Below, one piece after another: positions 59,953 to 64,000 of a DNA stretch of 64,000 bases. The number at the start of each line of letters is the position of its first letter. Positions within the stretch are counted from its first letter, which is position 1. Position numbers and translations under genes: made by a program. The notes under the pieces were generated by a model that saw only the letters and a program-made list of their open reading frames with translations, was not told the origin of the DNA and did no database searches. Origin of the DNA: Streptosporangium subroseum (lineage in GTDB: Bacteria > Actinomycetota > Actinomycetes > Streptosporangiales > Streptosporangiaceae); the NCBI RefSeq assembly GCF_900188345.1, contig NZ_FZOD01000036.1, positions 1-64,000 of the forward strand. Direction: 5' to 3'.

Positions 59953-60381
59953 ATGGCCGCGACAGTCAGATACGACGAGGTCGAGACCGGCCAGCAGATC
60001 CCGGCCGCCGAATACCCGGTACGCCGGGCCAACCTGGTGATGTACGCCGGGGCCTCCGGCGACTTCAACCCCATCCACTGGAACGAGCGCTTCGCCAAGA
60101 CCGTCGGCCTGCCCGACGTCATCGCGCACGGCATGTTCACCATGGCCCAGGGCGGCCGGTTCGTCACCGACTGGGCCGGCGATCCCGGCGCGGTCATCGA
60201 CTACGGCGTCCGGTTCTCCTCCATGGTGGTCGTCCCGGACGACGACCAGGGCACCGTCATCACCGTGAGCGGGGTCATCGAGGAGAAGCTCGAGGACAAG
60301 CGCGTGGTGGTCGCGCTGACCGCCAAGGCCAACGACTCCCGGGTGCTCTCCAAGGCCCGCGCGGTGGTCCAGCTGTCGTAG
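59953..60381 (+). CDS. hadB: MaoC-like dehydratase catalytic subunit, HadB type
   Basis: 142 aa from the ATG at 59953. ASGDFNPIHWNERFAKTVG followed by DVIAHGMFTMAQGG is the hydratase-2 signature, with catalytic Asp and His (SGDxNPIHxD/N). It should form a heterodimer with the preceding HadA-like subunit. The pair is well known in mycobacteria for mycolate elongation; here it more likely serves general fatty acid synthesis. Confidence 0.88.
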   Translation: MAATVRYDEVETGQQIPAAEYPVRRANLVMYAGASGDFNPIHWNERFAKTVGLPDVIAHGMFTMAQGGRFVTDWAGDPGAVIDYGVRFSSMVVVPDDDQGTVITVSGVIEEKLEDKRVVVALTAKANDSRVLSKARAVVQLS

Positions 60382-60460
60382 AACGGCGCTCCGGCGGTCG
60401 TGGGCACGGCTCGCGGACCGGAGACCGAATCATCTCCCGGTCCGTGGGTAGCGTCCGTAC

Positions 60461-61825
60461 ATGAACGAAGCACCATCTCACGTGACCGACCTCGCGGAGC
60501 AGTGGGCCGAGGCGCGAGCCGAGCGTGACCACGCCACGGCCGACGCGCTCCGCGGCGAGATCGAAGCCGAGGGCTGGCTCGTCCACGACACGGCGAACGG
60601 ATTCGAGCTCACCCCCCGGCCGCCCTTCGAGGTGTGGCCCACGGTGGGTTCCGTGCCCGAGAAGGGCGGCGGGGCGAACGGGCGGGCCGCCTCGGCGGGC
60701 CCGGAGACGACGAACCCCTCGGAGACGGCGGACCGTTCGGGGGTGGCCGACCGCTCGACAGCGGCGGACCCCTCGGGGGCGACCGACCACTCGGAGACGA
60801 CGGATCGCTCGGAGACGACGGATCGCTCGGAGGCGACAGACCGTTCGAAGGTGGCGGACCGCGATACCTCCGCCGACCCCGATCGGGTCGCCGAGGCCGC
60901 GGACCCGGGCAACAGACCCGAGCGACTCGGCGACCAGGAGGCCGGCCGGGTCGCCGAGACCCAGGCCGCGCCCGCGCAGAAGCCTGAGGGCTCGGAGCTG
61001 GTCGGCCGGTCGGATGAGCCCGTCGGCCATCCCGAGCGGATGGTCTCCTCCCAGCTGCTGTGGGACGCGAGCCTGTCGGTGTCCCGGCTCGACGAGTCGA
61101 TCACTCCCCCGGTCGGGGCCGCGGAGGCGGAGGTCGCGCCACCGACCGTGACGGTCGGGCTCGTGGTCGACGGCTGGCCGGACGATCTCCGTGAGTGCGT
61201 GCGCGCCCTGGTCGCCCGGACCGAGGTCAAGATCCTCGCCCTGGATCTGGGAGACGTGGACGGCGCGGGGGCGGTTCTGAACGAGCTGGTCAAGGAGTTT
61301 CCCCGCCGGGTGGAGGCCTGGCACGTGGCCGAGACGCCGCACTGGCGGGGAGGCACGGCAGGGTGGGGCGAGAGCCGTACGAAGCTGCTGAAACTCGATA
61401 CGGCGGACGTGCATGTCGTGATGGAGACCTCCACGATCCTGGACGGCGACGCGATCACCCCACTGGTCGAGGAGCTGAAGGACGACGTGACCGGGGCGGG
61501 CTGGAAGGGCGTGAACCCCCGCGAGGACGGGCACGAATGGGTGGACGCGGAGCCCGGGGAGGTCCGCGGACTGCTCGGCCACCTGTTCGCGGTCAGGCGT
61601 GACGCCGCGCTCACCGCGGGAGGATTCCCCGCCGACGCCCGCTACTACCGCAACGCCGACCTGGAGTTCTCCCTCACACTCCCCGGCACCCTCGTCGCCC
61701 TCGGCAAGGATCTCCCGGTCCACCAGGAACGGCACCGCGGCTATCACGACGTCGATCCCGCCTACCGGGACAGGGAGTCCCGCCGGACCTACGACCGCGT
61801 GCTGGGGCTGCTCCGCGGCCAATAA
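60461..61825 (+). CDS. Actinobacterial core-locus protein: CysS-tail-like N-terminus, repeat linker, GT2-like C-terminus
   Basis: 454 aa. Residues 5-60 (ARAERDHATADALRGEIEAE, GWLVHDTANGFEL) look like the C-terminal tail of cysteinyl-tRNA synthetase. Residues 85-141 are a six-residue repeat linker. Residues 225-454 resemble a degenerate family-2 glycosyltransferase (TVTVGLVVDGWPDDLRECVR, HVVMETSTILDGDAI, LFAVRRDAALTAGGFPADAR), with METS where a DxD would be expected. It may be inactive as a transferase. It lies 37 bp before murB, which suggests a link to cell-wall synthesis. Confidence 0.75.
   Translation: MNEAPSHVTDLAEQWAEARAERDHATADALRGEIEAEGWLVHDTANGFELTPRPPFEVWPTVGSVPEKGGGANGRAASAGPETTNPSETADRSGVADRSTAADPSGATDHSETTDRSETTDRSEATDRSKVADRDTSADPDRVAEAADPGNRPERLGDQEAGRVAETQAAPAQKPEGSELVGRSDEPVGHPERMVSSQLLWDASLSVSRLDESITPPVGAAEAEVAPPTVTVGLVVDGWPDDLRECVRALVARTEVKILALDLGDVDGAGAVLNELVKEFPRRVEAWHVAETPHWRGGTAGWGESRTKLLKLDTADVHVVMETSTILDGDAITPLVEELKDDVTGAGWKGVNPREDGHEWVDAEPGEVRGLLGHLFAVRRDAALTAGGFPADARYYRNADLEFSLTLPGTLVALGKDLPVHQERHRGYHDVDPAYRDRESRRTYDRVLGLLRGQ
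60713..60883 (+). repeat. 18-bp coding tandem repeat
   Basis: About nine units of an 18-bp repeat encoding D(R/P/H)S(E/G/T)(T/V/A)(T/A). Adjacent copies near 60800-60845 are almost identical (GATCGCTCGGAGACGACG). It forms an acidic, disordered linker and is likely to vary in copy number between strains. Confidence 0.8.
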
Positions 61826-61861
61826 GCTGGTCGCGGGTTTGGGCGGGATGTGGGGAAGCGC

Positions 61862-62899
61862 ATGACTGAGCGGTTGGCGGGGGTACGGCTGGCGCCGTAC
61901 ACGACGTTGGGGCTGGGCGGACCGGCCAGGGCGTTCGTGACGGCCGGATCGGCCGAGGAGATCGTCGAGCTGGTGGCCGAGGCGGATCGGGCGGGCGAGC
62001 CTGTGCTCGTGCTCGGCGGCGGCAGCAACCTGGTCGTCTCCGACGACGGTTTCGACGGGCTGGTCGTGAGTGTCGCCTCGCGGGGCATCGAGATCGACGG
62101 CGACCGGGTCACCGTGCAGGCGGGGGAGGGCTGGGACGAGCTGGTCGCCCTGGCGGTGGCGGAGGGCCGGCCGGGGATCGAGTGCCTGTCCGGCGTCCCG
62201 GGGCTGGTCGGGTCCACGCCGATCCAGAACGTCGGGGCCTACGGGCAGGACGTGTCGCAGACGCTCGCCGGGGTCAGGGTCTACGACCGCCGGACCGGCG
62301 AGCTGGGCGACCTGAGCGCGCGGGAGTGCGGGCTCGCCTACCGGCACAGCGTGTTCAAGGAGGATCCCGGGCGATACGTCGTGCTGGCGGTCACCTACGA
62401 GCTGCCCGAGGGCAAGCTCTCCGGTCCGGTCGCGTACAAGGAGTTGGCGGCCCGGCTCGGCGTGGCCCTGGGGGAGCGGGCGCCGCTGGGGGAGGTCCGC
62501 GCGGCGGTGCTGGAGCTGCGCAGGGGCAAGGGAATGGTGCTCGACGCCGACGACCCGGACTCCAGGAGCGCGGGTTCGTTCTTCACCAACCCCCTCCTTG
62601 CCGGGCCGGAGGCGGCCGAGCTGGAGCTACGGGCTCCGGGGTTCCCCCGCTGGGACATGCCGGACGGTTCCGTCAAGGTTCCGGCGGCCTGGTTGATCGA
62701 GAACGCGGGGTTCCCGAAGGGCTACCGGCGGGGCCCGGCCCGCATCTCCACCAAGCACACCCTTGCCATGACAAATCCGGAACTGGCGGCAACGACCACC
62801 GACCTTCTCGACCTGGCCCGCGAGGTCCGCGACGGCGTGTGGGAGAAGTTCGGTGTCACCCTCGTCAACGAACCCGTGCTGGTCGGCACCCGCCTCTGA
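61862..62899 (+). CDS. murB: UDP-N-acetylenolpyruvoylglucosamine reductase
   Basis: 345 aa from the ATG at 61862 with a GGGGAAG site. FAD-binding YTTLGLGGPARAF (12-24), VLGGGSNLVVSD (50-61), VGSTPIQNVGAYGQ (116-129), R161 in YRHSVFK and the catalytic Ser239 in SAGSFFTNP are all present; a type I MurB. It reduces the enolpyruvyl group to give UDP-MurNAc in peptidoglycan synthesis. Cytosolic and essential. Confidence 0.95.
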   Translation: MTERLAGVRLAPYTTLGLGGPARAFVTAGSAEEIVELVAEADRAGEPVLVLGGGSNLVVSDDGFDGLVVSVASRGIEIDGDRVTVQAGEGWDELVALAVAEGRPGIECLSGVPGLVGSTPIQNVGAYGQDVSQTLAGVRVYDRRTGELGDLSARECGLAYRHSVFKEDPGRYVVLAVTYELPEGKLSGPVAYKELAARLGVALGERAPLGEVRAAVLELRRGKGMVLDADDPDSRSAGSFFTNPLLAGPEAAELELRAPGFPRWDMPDGSVKVPAAWLIENAGFPKGYRRGPARISTKHTLAMTNPELAATTTDLLDLAREVRDGVWEKFGVTLVNEPVLVGTRL

Positions 62900-63140
62900 G
62901 ACCCTCAGCCCGGCGGTGATCCACGAAGGTGAGGGGCGGTCGGCATCCGTCCCTGAAACCCTCGGCGCGGCCGTGATCCGTTGAGGAGAGGTCCCCGCAC
63001 CGCTGGTCGGCGTCCGCCTCCACAGCCCCCTGTCCGTGCGGTGATCCGTGAAGGTGAGGTCCCCGCACGGACGGTCGGAACCCGCCTCTGAGGCCCCCGC
63101 TCAGCCGTGATCCGCGGAGGTGAGATCCCCGCCGCGGGAA
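62890..63140. repeat. Degenerate tandem repeat, four units of about 60-70 bp, beginning at the murB stop codon
   Basis: Each unit carries GTGATCC(A/G)(C/T)GAAGGTGAGG, then a variable CCCCGCAC.G block, GGTCGG, and CCTCTGAGACC or a variant. The first unit includes the murB stop (62897-62899). Together with the riboswitch it fills the gap up to 63384. Confidence 0.75.
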
Positions 63141-63177
63141 TCGGCGCGGCAATCGGGCTGTTAAGGTCTCATGGAAA

Positions 63178-63322
63178 CACCCGAAGGGGAGTAGTCCCAA
63201 TCGCGTGATCGACATGCTGGCGCCTCAGGGCGCCCGGTCACGCGGGCCTCGGATTCTGTTCGAATCCCAGGCGGACGAGACCTTCGGCCTGGCAGGCATA
63301 CACCAATGCTGCCGGGCCGAAG
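63178..63322 (+). promoter_or_regulatory. yybP-ykoY (Mn2+) riboswitch with overlapping expression hairpin
   Basis: P1 is CCGAAGG (63181-63187) with CCTTCGG (63281-63287). Between them are the two conserved loops of this class: GGGGAGTAG (63187-63195) and GACGAGACC (63274-63282). A second hairpin, CTTCGGCCTGGCAG with CTGCCGGGCCGAAG (63282-63322), reuses the 3' strand of P1, so the two cannot form together. That is an ON-switch layout. The class binds Mn2+ and controls exporters such as the gene that follows. Confidence 0.88.
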
Positions 63323-63384
63323 CCGTGCCCGACTCCCCGGGTGCCTCCCTTTCGGCCCGGCCGCGTGCGCGGAAGGGCATCTCG

Positions 63385-63954
63385 TTGGAAGCGTTCTGGA
63401 TCAGTCTCGCCGTGATCTTTGTCGCCGAGCTCGGCGACAAGAGTCAGCTCATGGCGATGACCTTCGCCACCCGGTTCAAACCCTGGCCGGTCCTGATCGG
63501 GATCACGGTGGCCACCGCGATCGTCCACCTGGTCAGCGTCGCCGTGGGCGGGTTGGTCGGCGATTTCCTCCCCACCACGGCCATCACGATCGTCGCGGGC
63601 ATCGCGTTCCTCGGCTTCGCCATATGGACGCTGCGTGGAGACGAGCTGACCGACGAGGAGGCGGAGAAGGCGCAGCGCACCACCCGATCGGCGATCATCG
63701 CCGTGGGTGTCGCCTTCTTCCTCGCCGAACTCGGCGACAAGACCATGCTCGCCACCATCACGCTGGCCACCCAGCACGGCTGGCTCGGCACCTGGATCGG
63801 TTCGACGGTCGGCATGGTCGCCGCCGACGCGCTGGCCATCGTGGTCGGCCGGATGCTGGGCAAGCACCTGCCCGAGAAGGTCATCCGGTACGGCGCCGCC
63901 GCCGCGTTCGCCGTCTTCGGGATCATCCTCCTGGTCGAGCCCCTGGTCGCCTGA
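63385..63954 (+). CDS. TMEM165/GDT1 (UPF0016) family Mn2+/Ca2+ exporter
   Basis: 189 aa from the TTG at 63385 with a GGAAGGG site. The frame is open upstream, but that part is the riboswitch. Six TM segments in two homologous halves, each with the family motif ExGDK(S/T): FVAELGDKSQLM (about 13-24) and FLAELGDKTMLA (about 114-125). It exports Mn2+ (or Ca2+) across the cytoplasmic membrane. Control by a Mn2+ riboswitch supports manganese as the substrate. Confidence 0.9.
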   Translation: MEAFWISLAVIFVAELGDKSQLMAMTFATRFKPWPVLIGITVATAIVHLVSVAVGGLVGDFLPTTAITIVAGIAFLGFAIWTLRGDELTDEEAEKAQRTTRSAIIAVGVAFFLAELGDKTMLATITLATQHGWLGTWIGSTVGMVAADALAIVVGRMLGKHLPEKVIRYGAAAAFAVFGIILLVEPLVA

Positions 63955-64000
63955 TCAGGCCGGAGGTTCCTCGATATTTCGCGTCTCGGCCGATCAGGGC
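63949..64000 (+). terminator. Probable terminator after the Mn exporter
   Basis: GCCTGATCAGGCCG (63949-63962) is complementary, with one bulge, to CGGCCGATCAGGGC (63987-64000). It begins at the stop codon and runs to the window edge, so the T-run, if any, cannot be seen. Confidence 0.5.

Noticed and set aside
63205..63384. N-terminal extension of the TMEM165/GDT1 protein to a 249-aa product
   Set aside because: The extra 60 codons lie in the riboswitch and its hairpin and look nothing like the family. The TTG at 63385 has a ribosome site and gives the normal length.

Overview
The window is high-GC DNA with an actinomycete gene style: GTG and TTG starts, GGAGG-type ribosome sites, 4-bp ATGA/GTGA overlaps, a SARP regulator, DinB/maleylpyruvate-isomerase-type proteins, and a tRNA-Thr / tRNA-Met / rpmG / hadA-hadB / murB block. 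It most resembles a member of the Streptosporangiales (Streptosporangium or Nonomuraea type). That placement is inferred from gene content, not from a search.

Left end (1-2.2 kb): a decayed mobile-element junction. It holds a tRNA-Tyr-like sequence with a degenerate 5' half, a 19-bp direct repeat on both sides of it, a frameshifted IS5-type transposase and a tyrosine-recombinase fragment. From 2.2 to 10.8 kb come small accessory genes: a P-loop kinase, a phosphotransferase-fold kinase, a TPR protein, an ECF sigma factor with a membrane partner, a WYL regulator, a pentapeptide-DinB protein and a hydrolase.

11.2-26.7 kb is a catabolic region. An amidohydrolase/Nfu pair, a LysR gene, a hydrolase, a YtcJ-type amidohydrolase coupled to a CobW GTPase and a RidA protein lie beside a plus-strand operon. 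That operon encodes FAH hydrolase, cupin, acyl-CoA thioesterase, aryl-CoA ligase, a fused FAD-monooxygenase/old-yellow-enzyme of the anthraniloyl/salicylyl-CoA type and a hotdog thioesterase, and is followed by a PaaX regulator. The likely theme is CoA-dependent breakdown of an ortho-substituted aromatic acid.

28.0-36.1 kb is a compact five-gene operon for a surface polysaccharide. It has a hyaluronan-synthase-like GT2 enzyme, two membrane-anchored AlgG-like parallel beta-helix proteins, a third beta-helix protein and UDP-glucose dehydrogenase. This is the strongest candidate for an undescribed system: a uronic-acid polymer made and modified at the membrane of a Gram-positive organism.

36.2-50.3 kb holds two LLM flavin oxidoreductases with an FMN reductase, an NmrA-MDR fusion with a divergent AraC regulator, a SARP regulator, a large multidomain subtilase, and an HxlR/quinone-reductase pair. 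50.4-54.4 kb is a DNA-alkylation repair cluster: AlkB, a protein of unknown function, a 2OG-Fe(II) oxygenase, an Ogt-type methyltransferase, an ECF sigma factor and a second methyltransferase. A promoter-like block is shared by the sigma gene and the second methyltransferase. From 58.6 kb on the DNA looks like conserved core chromosome. It ends with a Mn2+ (yybP-ykoY) riboswitch in front of a TMEM165/GDT1-type exporter.

A feature of the whole window is a set of short degenerate tandem arrays, unrelated to each other in sequence. In most of them one copy runs across the stop codon of a neighbouring gene.
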